Position numbers and translations under genes: made by a program | Shown: positions 28,476 to 37,404 of the stretch, piece by piece | How the letters are laid out: each line of letters opens with the position of its first letter | Numbering within the stretch: position 1 is the first letter of the stretch | Notes under the pieces: generated by a model | Seen by the model: only the letters and a program-made list of their open reading frames with translations | What the model was told of the DNA's origin: nothing | Databases searched by the model: none | Origin: JAGOEY01 sp017997515 | GTDB taxonomy: Bacteria > Pseudomonadota > Gammaproteobacteria > Burkholderiales > Burkholderiaceae_C | DNA length: 64,000 nt | Assembly: GCA_026314275.1 (NCBI GenBank) | Contig: CP111109.1 | Location: 1,488,001 to 1,552,000, forward strand | Reading direction: 5' to 3'

Positions 28476-29438
28476 TGATCGCCCTGCACAAGAGAGCCCG
28501 AACGACCCCTGCCATCCGCGCCGAGATTGCCGCCAGCACTGAGAGCGCCAAAGCCTTGGCCTGCCGCTTTGGCGTAAGCGAAGCCACCATCTACAAATGG
28601 AAGTCACGCCAATCGGTGCAGGATCGCTCGCACACCGCACACCGTCTGCAAACCACACTGACTTCTGCACAAGAAACCATCGTGGTACATCTGCGACGCA
28701 CCCTGTTACTGCCACTGGATGACTTGCTGGCCGTGACCCGTGAGTTCCTTTGCCCCGATGTCTCTCGCTCAGGGCTGGACCGGTGTTTGCGCAGGCATGG
28801 TGTGGGCAACCTCCATGCCCTCAAGCCTGCAACACCCCAGGAGCCTCACAAGGCCTTCAAGAGCTATGAGCCGGGCTACTTGCACATGGATGTCAAATAC
28901 CTGCCCCAGATGCAGGATGAGACCAAGCGGCGCTACCTGTTCGTGGCCATTGACCGGGCCACGCGCTGGGTGTTTGTGGCGATCAAGAAGGACAAGACAG
29001 CTGCCAGTGCGGGCAGTTTCTTGAAAGCGTTGCACAAGGCGTGCCCGCTCAAGATCGTCAAGTTATTGACGGACAACGGCAAGGAGTTCACAGACCGGCT
29101 GTTTGCCAGCCGTGAGCGTGCACCCAGTGGCAATCACGAGTTTGACCAGCTGTGCCAGGAGTTGGGCATTGAGCACCGCCTGACCAGACCGAGAACGCCC
29201 AAGACCAACGGCATGGTTGAGCGCTTCAATGGCCGAATCAGCGATGTGCTAAAGACCAACCGCTTCAATAGTGCACTGGATCTGGAGGAGACCTTGCTGC
29301 GCTATGTGGCGCTGTACAACCACCAGTTACCCCAGTCGGCTTTGCAAAGCAAAACCCCAATGCAGGCTATGAAGGGCTGGTACGATTCTCAGCCAAGCCT
29401 GTTTCATAAGCGTCCTTATGATCGTCCGGGATGCGACA
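28362..29438 (+). mobile_element. Complete IS481-family insertion sequence (1077 bp)
   Basis: The left end TGTCGCATCCCGGACGAT and the right end, its exact reverse complement (29421-29438), form 18 bp perfect terminal repeats starting TGT, as in IS481 elements. The target duplication CGTAAA occurs at 28356-28361 and 29439-29444. It carries one transposase gene. The perfect ends and intact gene point to a recent insertion. Confidence 0.93.
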
Positions 29439-29443
29439 CGTAA
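28472..29443 (+). CDS. IS481-family transposase
   Basis: The product is 323 aa, with an N-terminal helix-turn-helix (ALACRFGVSEATIYKWKSR) and a DDE integrase core (MDVKYLP, LTDNGKEF, NGMVERFNGR). AAGGAGC upstream supports the start. The frame passes through the right terminal repeat and its TAA stop (29441-29443) lies in the duplicated target DNA. Confidence 0.93.
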   Translation: MMIALHKRARTTPAIRAEIAASTESAKALACRFGVSEATIYKWKSRQSVQDRSHTAHRLQTTLTSAQETIVVHLRRTLLLPLDDLLAVTREFLCPDVSRSGLDRCLRRHGVGNLHALKPATPQEPHKAFKSYEPGYLHMDVKYLPQMQDETKRRYLFVAIDRATRWVFVAIKKDKTAASAGSFLKALHKACPLKIVKLLTDNGKEFTDRLFASRERAPSGNHEFDQLCQELGIEHRLTRPRTPKTNGMVERFNGRISDVLKTNRFNSALDLEETLLRYVALYNHQLPQSALQSKTPMQAMKGWYDSQPSLFHKRPYDRPGCDT

Positions 29444-29444
29444 A

Positions 29445-30374
29445 GATGCCATCACCAAAAATAAGCTAGACAGCCTGTCCTCTCGTAAAGAAAAAGGTTT
29501 AGAAAATTTCCGTGCCGCGCTTGCCTCGCTTGTGCATAGCCAGATCAGTCAAATAAAAAGTTCTGATATTGATGAGTTACGCAGCCAACTAAAAGTTTTG
29601 AATTTTCAGCAATTCAACCTAGAACGTGAATTGGATATGACCTACGACCAATGTATGCACCAATATCGTACTGACTTGCGCACTAGACTGATGAGCAAGG
29701 CCAATACGTACCTGCACGAAATGGGTTCGAAAATTTCCACAGCCCTCGAATCTAAAAATGAAACAGAAACCCGCCAAAAGCGCGGCGTATTTAACACGGT
29801 AGCGCGTATCTTGTGGGAAGGTGGCAGCGAGCAAATTCAGGTCACACGCTACAGCGTGATGACGATGCAAGTGACTTCTGCATTGGAGAAATACGTAAAT
29901 CAGGTAAAAGTGCTGCTGTCCGATGAAGTAAGCACAGCCCGTAAGCAGCTTGACCAAAAGCTGGGGGCAGAACTAACTCCAGTCGTTAGACAAGTACTTG
30001 AAGAGAACTGCAATCCCGAACTGATCGCTCGAGCCATCGGCGGGGTCGTTGACTCTCTGTATCTCGAGCCCTTCGACTTGGGAATCAGACTACCGGGTGA
30101 GCTTCACAATCGTGGCACGCTCAAGGGAAAAGAGGCCAAAGAATTCATGGACGAAGCGAACAGCTTCGTCTATGGACTCGAAAACATCGCAGTACAAAAA
30201 ATCAGTCAGTTCATCCAGCGATTAGAAAAAGATGTTCCCAAAAAAATCTCTGACATCTTTATAGCGGCACTAACGGTACAAACTCGGATGCTTGAAGAAC
30301 AGTTAAACAATTTTGCCCAAACCATTGAACGCCTCGAGAAGACTTCCCGTGACCTCGAAGGAGTGGCATCATGA
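29445..30374 (+). pseudogene. Dynamin-like GTPase, second of three, 3' part
   Basis: This 309-codon segment continues the gene cut at 28361. It begins DAITKNKLDSLSSRKEKG and is almost wholly helical and charged, typical of a dynamin stalk/bundle region, ending LEEQLNNFAQTIERLEKTS. It has no GTPase motif of its own. Its stop overlaps the ATG of the third dynamin gene (ATGA at 30371-30374), showing that the three genes formed a coupled operon. Confidence 0.87.
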
Positions 30375-32129
30375 TGAAATGCCCAGAACTCCATCCGCAA
30401 GCCTTGAAAAATATCGACCGGCTTGGGCGCTTTTGGTCTTTTCCTCGCAAGAAACTGGCGGATGATATCAGGGCTTATCTTGATACTTTCCAGCGTGACA
30501 CTCACGCACTGCATGAGCAATTCAGTCTCGTGGACGCGTCTTCTGTCAAGCAGCTCGCCGACCTTGTACACCTGGGCACGCACAGCAAACAACAGCAGGT
30601 ACAAATCAATAATCTTGACAAACAACTCGCCCAACAAAATGACTGCATTGCCGAACTAACCAAGTGCTACGAAGACGAGCAGATCAAGAAAAATGAAGCC
30701 CGCACGCAGCACATCCAAACACAAGCACAAAATTCCCAGTTACAGGCGCGCCAAGTCGAAGATGCAGAACGCATTGGTCAACTCGAAACCTTGGTGAGCA
30801 AACAGAGCGGCGAACTGCAAGAAAAGCATCAAAATATTGCTCAACTGCAAGAGGCGACCGAGCAATTAAAATCATTTCACGATGGCTTGAAGGATAATTT
30901 CAATAAAATCCAAAATCTGCACATGACGCTTCAAGAGAAGTTTAGTCTAGTGCAAAGCATTCTTGTTCTCGAAGCTCCGCGTAATGCGGGACTGGAAACA
31001 TTCAACCAACTACTCCATCATGAGTATCTAAACTTTGCATCCCGCGAGTTCTCTCTAGCCGATGAGGCTGGAGCGTTAATTGAATTACAAGCAATCCACA
31101 AAGAACTGGAACTGATCGTCGCTTTCCCAGGAATTTACAATAGAACCCAGGTTGCGGTAGCCGGTGGTTTCAGCAGTGGAAAATCGCAGTTCATCAACAG
31201 TTTTATTCATACTAAGGATATTCGACTGGCAGTCGGCATGAACCCCGTTACAGTAGTACCAAGCTATGTGATCTGTGCTGAGCAACCAGCAATCCGAGGA
31301 TACAGTGCCAACAGAGGTTCTTTAAATCTTGGCCAAGAGCTCTATTCATCTCTAAGCCATGAATATGTTGAATCCCTCGGTTTCGATCTGAGAAAAATCA
31401 TGCCCTTCATTACCGTTGAGGTTTGCATGGAAGAAAATTTATTTGAACACTTATGCCTGATTGATACACCTGGCTACAATCCTGGTGGCGGGCAGGCCAT
31501 GGAAATCGATTACAACGTTGCACAGAAATATGCCAAGCAAGCATCAGCGATGATATGGGTTATTGGTTTGGATCCGGCAGGAACCATTACTCAATCAGAT
31601 TTAGACTTCATTGCAAAAACAAAACTAACTGGAGAATATTTATACATTCTACTTAATAAAGCAGATATTAAATCCAACGAAGCTATTGAAAACATTATCT
31701 GTCAAGTAAATTTTGATTTGTCTAACTATGGCTTAGAAGCGGCAGGCATCAGCGCTTACTCTTCACGTCAGAAAAAGACATACCAGTCTCATGGTCAATT
31801 ATTAGAAGATTTTCTACACACCCACAATCATAAATACGATGCACTAGGTAGAATTGAAAAAAATAAACAACGTTTTCGACCTTTACCAACAAGCCATCGA
31901 TCAAGATTTATCTACTCGAAAAAAACGGCGTAAGCTCTTTGAGCATTTCAAAATCGAAGCGTTGCAACACGGCGGCACCGATTTGTATCGGGTAATAAAT
32001 GAGTTGAGCACGCCCATTGAAGTGGAGTTTGATTCGACCGACCTTACGGAACTTAATCAAGAATGTGAAAGCCTGCGAAAGCGCTTCAAGGAGGCAGCGC
32101 ACGCAGCATTGGACGAGGCGTCTTGCTGA
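30371..32129 (+). pseudogene. Dynamin-like GTPase with N-terminal coiled coil, third of three (frameshifted)
   Basis: Residues ~60-215 form a long coiled coil (repeated Q/E/L heptads such as QLQEATEQLKSFHDGL). The GTPase domain follows: G1 GGFSSGKSQFIN (~264), G3 DTPGYNPGG (~365), G4 LNKAD (~429). The first frame stops at 31933. The expected continuation, INNVFDLYQQAIDQDLSTRK to DEASC at 32129, is in the +1 frame. The switch is at an A7 tract (31857-31863); with A6 the frame would be continuous and give about 585 aa. This may be a real indel, a base-calling error, or a slippage site. Confidence 0.8.
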
Positions 32130-32138
32130 CTGCCACAC

Positions 32139-32348
32139 ATGCCCATCCGCCCCCAACCCACCACATACCACTGCCCCGCCTGCTGCTGGTCAAAAACCAC
32201 CGCACCCCGCAGTGACGTACTGATGCCCGGCGACATGCCAACCGCATGCCCCCAATGCCAGCACACCCCCCTCGACCACCAGCGCGCCAACATCGCACAG
32301 GCAACGCTGGCCGACCTGGCGCAGCGGCTGCAACGCTTGGGCCGCTGA
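32139..32348 (+). CDS. Small zinc-ribbon protein, intact copy
   Basis: The product is 69 aa. YHCPACCW and ACPQCQH supply two CxxC pairs for one zinc, and the C-terminal third is a helix (IAQATLADLAQRLQRLG). It starts 9 bases after the third dynamin gene. A degenerate copy lies at 25169-25312 on the other side of the dynamin genes. The function is unknown. Confidence 0.65.
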   Translation: MPIRPQPTTYHCPACCWSKTTAPRSDVLMPGDMPTACPQCQHTPLDHQRANIAQATLADLAQRLQRLGR

Positions 32349-32371
32349 TGGCTTGGCAGGGGAACGTGCAT

Positions 32372-32430
32372 CGCTATAAATTTAGTAGCTATCAGCGCTC
32401 TACCCATAAGCGCTACAGCTGCATTTCATG
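32372..32430. repeat. Dispersed hairpin repeat R1, copy 4
   Basis: TAGTAGCTATCAGCGCTC, TACCCATAAGCGCTACAGCTG resembles the R1 family, with arms AGCGCT...AGCGCT. It lies between the zinc-ribbon gene and the NERD helicase. Confidence 0.65.
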
Positions 32431-32444
32431 CAAATAATTCCCAC

Positions 32445-34118
32445 ATGCTGACCCAACCCGCCCTTGGGGCAAACACACCCACCGCCGCCACCCAAGCAGG
32501 CGAACGCGCCGAGGCCCGCGTGCTGGCCGCGCTGGGCAACCTGCCTGCGCCCTGGCAGTTCTTCCACGCGGTGGAGTGGCGCAATCTCTCCTTCGAGGGT
32601 GAGGTGATTGGCGAGGCGGATGTGCTGGTGTTTCACCCGCAGCATGGGCTGGTGTTTTTTGAGGTGAAGGCGGGGGCGGTGCAGGTGCGGGATGGGCGGT
32701 GGTTTTATGCGTCGGGGCTGGCGATGAAGCAGTCGCCGTTCTCCCAGGCGCGGCGCAACCGGTATGCGCTGGTGGACAAGCTGTGCCAGCGGCTGGGGCG
32801 CGATGTGGCGGATGACCTGGGCGTGACGCATGCCGTGTGGTTCCCGGATGTGCTGTGGCAGGGCGGGCTGCCCAGCACCGAGGCACCTTCGCGGGCGTTT
32901 TTGCTCGACCGGGCTGCGCTGGCCGACCCCGCGCCAGCGCTGCTGCGCATTTTTCGCGAGGCGATGCCGGGCGCGCAGCCTTGGACGCGTGCGCAGCAGC
33001 ATGTGCTGAAGGAGCTGTTGGCCCCGGACTGCCATGGCCTGGTGCCGCTGGCCACACGGGTGGACGACGCGGTGCATGCCTTGCACCAGGCCACGGAGCA
33101 GCAGGTGGCGGTGTTGCGCATGCTGCGCACGCAGCCGCGCCTGCTGGTGGAGGGCGGTGCAGGCACGGGCAAGACGGTGCTGGCGGTGGCGCTGGCGCGT
33201 GAACACGCGGCGCTGGGCAAGTCGGTGCTGTTGACGTGTTTTAACAAGGCACTGGCGCAGTCGCTGGCGGTGTGGCTGGCAGATGTGCCGGGCATCACGG
33301 TGTTGCCGTTCCACGAGCTGGCGCGCACGCAGGCACAGGCGGCGGGCCTGCAATATGTGGTGCCTACGGATGCGGCGGCGCAGGGGCGGTTTTTTCAGGA
33401 AGAGTCGGCCGAGCTGCTGCTAACGGCGGCAGAGATGGGCGGCCAGCGCTTCGACACGCTTATCGTGGACGAGGCGGCAGACTTTGCCGCCACGTGGTGG
33501 GTGGCGCTGGAGGCGCTGGGCGAACCAGGGTTCAGTTGGTATTGCTTTTACGACCGGCAGCAGTGCCTGTTCCAGGCCACGGGCCACTGGGAGCCGCCGT
33601 TTCAGGCGGTGCCGATGGTGCTGGACGCCAATCTGCGCAACACGCGGGCGATTGGCGAGATGGCGGCGCGGCTGGGGCGGTATGAGGTGCCCAAGGCTTT
33701 TCGGGTGGACAGCGGCGAGGCCCCGGTGACGCTGCTCAGCGCCAGCTATGAGGAGATGGCCACCCAGCTGCGCACGCTGCTGCGAGACCTGCTGCGCCAC
33801 CAGGGGCTGAAGCCAGAGCAGGTGATCGTGTTGTCGCCCTACCGGCACAGCAACGCCACATCCACCTGGGCCGCCGGGCTGGAGGGCGTTGCCCACACCA
33901 CCGAGCTGGTCAGCCCCGGCGCGGGGCAGTTGCGGGTGGGCACGATCCAGGGCTTCAAGGGGCTGGAGGCCGATGTGGTGGTGATTGTGGGCATCGACAG
34001 CCGCTGCCAGCGCCACCCCGCCACGCTGTATGTGGGTGCCAGCCGGGCACGGGCGGCGCTGTATGTGCTGGCGTTGGTGGATGCGGGGTTGGGGACGAGC
34101 GAGGCCACCGCGCACTAG
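32445..34118 (+). CDS. NERD-domain nuclease / superfamily 1 helicase
   Basis: The product is 557 aa. Residues ~15-120 form a NERD domain (GERAEARVLAAL at the start; GEADVLVFHPQHGLVFFEVK holds the D...ExK nuclease residues). The helicase part has Walker A EGGAGTGKTVLA (~230-241), Walker B IVDEAADF, and C-terminal motifs TIQGFKGLEADVVV and YVGASRARAALYV. It should bind and process DNA with ATP. Its GC is like the core genome. Proteins of this architecture are often near restriction or other defence genes. Confidence 0.87.
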   Translation: MLTQPALGANTPTAATQAGERAEARVLAALGNLPAPWQFFHAVEWRNLSFEGEVIGEADVLVFHPQHGLVFFEVKAGAVQVRDGRWFYASGLAMKQSPFSQARRNRYALVDKLCQRLGRDVADDLGVTHAVWFPDVLWQGGLPSTEAPSRAFLLDRAALADPAPALLRIFREAMPGAQPWTRAQQHVLKELLAPDCHGLVPLATRVDDAVHALHQATEQQVAVLRMLRTQPRLLVEGGAGTGKTVLAVALAREHAALGKSVLLTCFNKALAQSLAVWLADVPGITVLPFHELARTQAQAAGLQYVVPTDAAAQGRFFQEESAELLLTAAEMGGQRFDTLIVDEAADFAATWWVALEALGEPGFSWYCFYDRQQCLFQATGHWEPPFQAVPMVLDANLRNTRAIGEMAARLGRYEVPKAFRVDSGEAPVTLLSASYEEMATQLRTLLRDLLRHQGLKPEQVIVLSPYRHSNATSTWAAGLEGVAHTTELVSPGAGQLRVGTIQGFKGLEADVVVIVGIDSRCQRHPATLYVGASRARAALYVLALVDAGLGTSEATAH

Positions 34119-34125
34119 AATTTGC

Positions 34126-34167
34126 TTCTCATTGTTGACATTTACAGGAAAATGATCAAAATGAGAA
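34126..34167. promoter_or_regulatory. Inverted repeat at the start of the XRE/AbiEii pair
   Basis: TTCTCATT (34126-34133) and AATGAGAA (34160-34167) are exact inverse copies. The right arm covers the predicted start codon at 34161, and TTGACA lies between the arms at 34135-34140. This fits autorepression by the XRE protein. Confidence 0.55.
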
Positions 34168-34664
34168 ACACTATGCCTGCCAAACCCCCTGCCATCGGCA
34201 CCGCCGTCACCGAAAGAATTACAGCGCTTGCCCGGCAGATTCGCACACACCGCAAGGCTTTGCGCGTCAGCGCAACGGCGGCGGCCGAAGCGGCGGGCAT
34301 GTCGCGGGTGACCTTGCACCGCATTGAGAAAGGCGAGCCCTCGGTCACCATGGGGGCTTATCTGAATGCCGTGGCGGCACTGGGCCTGGAGTTTCATATC
34401 ACCGCGCCCAATGACAAGGCTGGCCCTGTAGCAGAGGCCAGCCGCAAAGGCTGGATCCCGGCCCGCATCCGCCTGGCCGACTACCCGCAGCTTCAAGCGC
34501 TGGCCTGGCATGTCCATGGCACCGAGGCATTAACACCCAGCGAGGCGCTGGGCATCTACGAACGCAACTGGCGCCATCTGGATGTGCCGGCCATGGCACC
34601 CGCCGAGCAAGATTTGGTGGAAGCGTTGCGGCTGGGGCTGGGTGCGGCGAAGAGCGATGTTTGA
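34161..34664 (+). CDS. XRE-type helix-turn-helix protein, probable antitoxin
   Basis: The product is 167 aa from this start; ATGs at 34152 and 34173 are alternatives, but AGGAAA at 34146 is best spaced for 34161. Residues ~20-85 form an XRE domain (SATAAAEAAGMSRVTLHRIEKGEPSVTM). It overlaps the following nucleotidyltransferase gene by 8 bases. The pairing suggests a toxin-antitoxin unit in which this protein is regulator and antitoxin. Confidence 0.82.
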   Translation: MRNTMPAKPPAIGTAVTERITALARQIRTHRKALRVSATAAAEAAGMSRVTLHRIEKGEPSVTMGAYLNAVAALGLEFHITAPNDKAGPVAEASRKGWIPARIRLADYPQLQALAWHVHGTEALTPSEALGIYERNWRHLDVPAMAPAEQDLVEALRLGLGAAKSDV

Positions 34665-35361
34665 GCGTCTGCACCACCAACGGATTGCGCAGGTACTTCA
34701 GGCCCTGGATGGGCCTTTGCTGCAGGCCAACCACTGCTTTTTTGGGGGTGGTACGGCCATCGCGCTGGCGCATGGCGAGTACCGTGAGTCGGTGGACATT
34801 GATTTCCTGGTGTCTGACCTGGCGTGTTACCGCACCTTACGCCAGCTGCTGACAACCGCGCAAGGTATTGCAGCCATCGTCCGGGAGGGCGCTGAGCCCC
34901 TGCAGCAGTCCCGCGAGGTGCGGGCAGACCAGTACGGCATCAGAACCACCGTACAAGTCGCCGACCAGCCCATCAAGCTAGAGATCGTGCTGGAGGCGCG
35001 CATTGCATTGGCGCTGCCAGGTCCACGGGACGCCGTGTGCGGTATTGCCACATTGACGCCGCTGGACTTGGCCGCCAGCAAGCTTTTGGCCAACTCTGAC
35101 CGCTGGGCCGATGACGGTGTGTTCAGCCGCGATCTGATCGATCTCGCGATGATGAAACCCTCATTTCTGCTGCTGCAGCAAGCCGTGGCAAAAGCGGAGC
35201 AGGCCTATGGCAAGTCCGTTCTCCAGGATTTGGCCAAAGCGCTCCACCGCTTGAAGACACGGGACGGCTGGCTGGAGCGCTGCATGCAGGCCATGGCCAT
35301 CCATACCCCCAGAGCCCTGCTGTGGCAAAGGCTCAAGGCGCTGGAGCGGGTGCTGCCTTGA
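34657..35361 (+). CDS. AbiEii/AbiGii-type nucleotidyltransferase, probable toxin
   Basis: The product is 234 aa. FFGGGTAIALAHGEYRESVD and IDFLVSD form the nucleotidyltransferase signature (GG-T, then DxD) of the AbiEii family. LTPLDLAASKLLANSDRWAD is the conserved downstream helix. AbiEii-type enzymes modify tRNA or other targets and cause growth arrest in abortive infection. Here the partner is an XRE protein in place of the AbiEi winged-helix antitoxin. Confidence 0.83.
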   Translation: MFERLHHQRIAQVLQALDGPLLQANHCFFGGGTAIALAHGEYRESVDIDFLVSDLACYRTLRQLLTTAQGIAAIVREGAEPLQQSREVRADQYGIRTTVQVADQPIKLEIVLEARIALALPGPRDAVCGIATLTPLDLAASKLLANSDRWADDGVFSRDLIDLAMMKPSFLLLQQAVAKAEQAYGKSVLQDLAKALHRLKTRDGWLERCMQAMAIHTPRALLWQRLKALERVLP

Positions 35362-35439
35362 TGGCGGTATGCAGCCCACAGCCCAGCGCACAATACACCC
35401 CTGCGCCAGCACACCAGCGTGTGCCCAGCGCAGCCAAAA

Positions 35440-35500
35440 CATGAACCAAATCGGCCTCTGGCGCACACTGCGCCTGCGCAGGCTGCTATCAAATCAAGAG
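35440..35500. repeat. Dispersed hairpin repeat R1, copy 5
   Basis: ACCAAATCGGCCTCTGGCGC, CTGCGCCTGCGCAGGCTGCT, ATCAAATCAAGAG follows the R1 pattern. Its last bases, AAGAG, may serve as the ribosome binding site of recQ. Confidence 0.75.
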
Positions 35501-35508
35501 TATTCCGT

Positions 35509-37365
35509 TTGTCCACAGCGCATTCCGTCCTGCACGACGTTTTTGGCTACGAGCAGTTTCGTGGCCCCCAGCAAGCCATTGTTGAACAGGTGATTGGCGG
35601 CGGCGACGCCTTGGTGCTGATGCCAACGGGCGGCGGCAAGTCGCTGTGTTACCAGATTCCGGCGATCGTGCGGCGGCAGGCGGGGCATGGGGTTTCTATC
35701 GTGGTGTCGCCGCTGATTGCGCTGATGCACGACCAGGTGGGTGCGCTGCACGAGGCGGGGGTGGAGGCGGCTTTCCTCAACTCCACACTCGACTGGCAAG
35801 AGGCGCTGGACGTGGAGCGGCGCATGCAGCGCGGCGAGATCACGCTGCTGTATACCGCGCCGGAGCGCCTGACGACGCCGCGTTTTCTCGACCTGCTCGA
35901 CGGCCTGCACAGCCGGGGCAAACTCAGCCTGTTTGCCATTGACGAGGCGCACTGTGTGAGCCAGTGGGGCCACGACTTCCGGCCTGAATACCGCGCGCTG
36001 ACCGTGCTGCACCAGCGGTATGCCGGGGTGCCACGCATCGCGCTGACGGCCACGGCCGATGCCCTGACCCGCGCCGACATCGTCGAGCGGCTGCAGCTGG
36101 AGGAAGCGCGGCAGTTCGTCAGCAGCTTTGACCGGCCCAACATCCGCTACACGATTGTTGAAAAGAAAGACACCACCCAGCAGCTGTTGCGCTTCATCGA
36201 GCGCGAGCACGAAGGGGACGCGGGTGTGGTGTACTGCCAGTCGCGCAAGCGGGTGGAAGACCTGGCCGACACGCTGCAGGCGGCAGGGGTGAACGCCCTG
36301 CCGTACCACGCGGGGCTGGACACCAAAGTGCGGCAAAACCACCAGGATCGGTTCTTGCGCGAGGACGGCATTGTGATGGTGGCGACCATTGCGTTTGGCA
36401 TGGGCATCGACAAGCCCGACGTGCGGTTTGTGGCGCATGTGGACATGCCCAAAAACATCGAAGGTTACTACCAGGAAACCGGCCGCGCGGGCCGCGACGG
36501 CCAGGCCGCTGACGCGTGGATGATGTACGGCTTGCAGGACGTGGTGAACCAGCGCCGCATGATTGACGAGAGCCCGGCGGGCGAAGAATTCAAACAGGTC
36601 ATGCGCGGCAAACTCGACGCACTGCTGGGCCTGGCCGAGGCCACCGACTGCCGCCGCGTGCGGCTGCTGGGCTACTTTGGCGAGACCAGCAAACCCTGCG
36701 GCAACTGCGACAACTGCCTGACCCCACCCCAGGTGTGGGACGGCACCGATGCCGCGCGCAAACTGCTGTCCACCATCTACCGCGTGCACCAGCAAAGTGG
36801 CATCAGTTTTGGTGCGGGCCACATCATGGACATCCTGCGCGGCAAAGCCACCGACAAGGTCAAACAGTTTGGCCACCAGAGTGTCAGCACCTTTGGAATC
36901 GGTACGGAGTTCAGCGAAGTGCAGCTGCGCGGCGTGTTGCGCCAGCTGATTGCAACCGGTGCAGTGGCGGTGGATGCGCAGGCCTTCAACACACTGCAGC
37001 TCACCGACGGCTCCCGCGCCGTGTTGAAGGGCGAAACCAAGGTACAGCTGCGTGAATCCAGCGCGGCCCCAGCCGAACGCGGCAAAACACGGCGTGCGGC
37101 CAGCAGCGCCAAACCCGCATCCCCCGTGGCCGCCACACTCGACGCCGCCGCACAGGCACGTTTTGCCGACCTGAAAGCCTGGCGTGCAGAAGTGGCACGC
37201 GAACACAACCTGCCTGCCTACGTGATCTTCCACGACGCCACCCTGGCCGCCATTGCGGAACGAGCGCCCCGCACGCTCGACGACCTGCAAGGCATCAGCG
37301 GCATTGGCACCAAGAAGCTGGAGGCGTATGGGGCGGAGGTGCTGCGGGTGAGTGCCAGCGCGTAA
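35509..37365 (+). CDS. recQ: ATP-dependent DNA helicase RecQ
   Basis: The product is 618 aa from TTG 35509; the frame is open further upstream, but that part is repeat R1. Motif I is MPTGGGKSLCYQIPA, motif II DEAHCVSQWGHDFRPEY, motif VI QETGRAGRDG. A zinc-binding RQC region (CGNCDNC) follows, then a low-complexity linker and an HRDC domain (DLQGISGIGTKKLEAYG). It unwinds DNA 3'-5' in recombination and repair. Confidence 0.93.
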   Translation: MSTAHSVLHDVFGYEQFRGPQQAIVEQVIGGGDALVLMPTGGGKSLCYQIPAIVRRQAGHGVSIVVSPLIALMHDQVGALHEAGVEAAFLNSTLDWQEALDVERRMQRGEITLLYTAPERLTTPRFLDLLDGLHSRGKLSLFAIDEAHCVSQWGHDFRPEYRALTVLHQRYAGVPRIALTATADALTRADIVERLQLEEARQFVSSFDRPNIRYTIVEKKDTTQQLLRFIEREHEGDAGVVYCQSRKRVEDLADTLQAAGVNALPYHAGLDTKVRQNHQDRFLREDGIVMVATIAFGMGIDKPDVRFVAHVDMPKNIEGYYQETGRAGRDGQAADAWMMYGLQDVVNQRRMIDESPAGEEFKQVMRGKLDALLGLAEATDCRRVRLLGYFGETSKPCGNCDNCLTPPQVWDGTDAARKLLSTIYRVHQQSGISFGAGHIMDILRGKATDKVKQFGHQSVSTFGIGTEFSEVQLRGVLRQLIATGAVAVDAQAFNTLQLTDGSRAVLKGETKVQLRESSAAPAERGKTRRAASSAKPASPVAATLDAAAQARFADLKAWRAEVAREHNLPAYVIFHDATLAAIAERAPRTLDDLQGISGIGTKKLEAYGAEVLRVSASA

Positions 37366-37404
37366 AACGCTCAGTGCGCAGCTTTGAGCGGCTGCCGGGC
37401 CACA

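Noticed and set aside
31854..32129. Separate small gene starting at TTG downstream of the third dynamin gene
   Set aside because: No ribosome binding site, and the sequence continues the dynamin C-terminus once one A of the A7 tract is removed; a frameshift is the simpler reading.
32405..33353. Minus-strand Arg/His-rich frames under the NERD helicase
   Set aside because: Shadow of a high-GC gene; low-complexity composition and no start signal.
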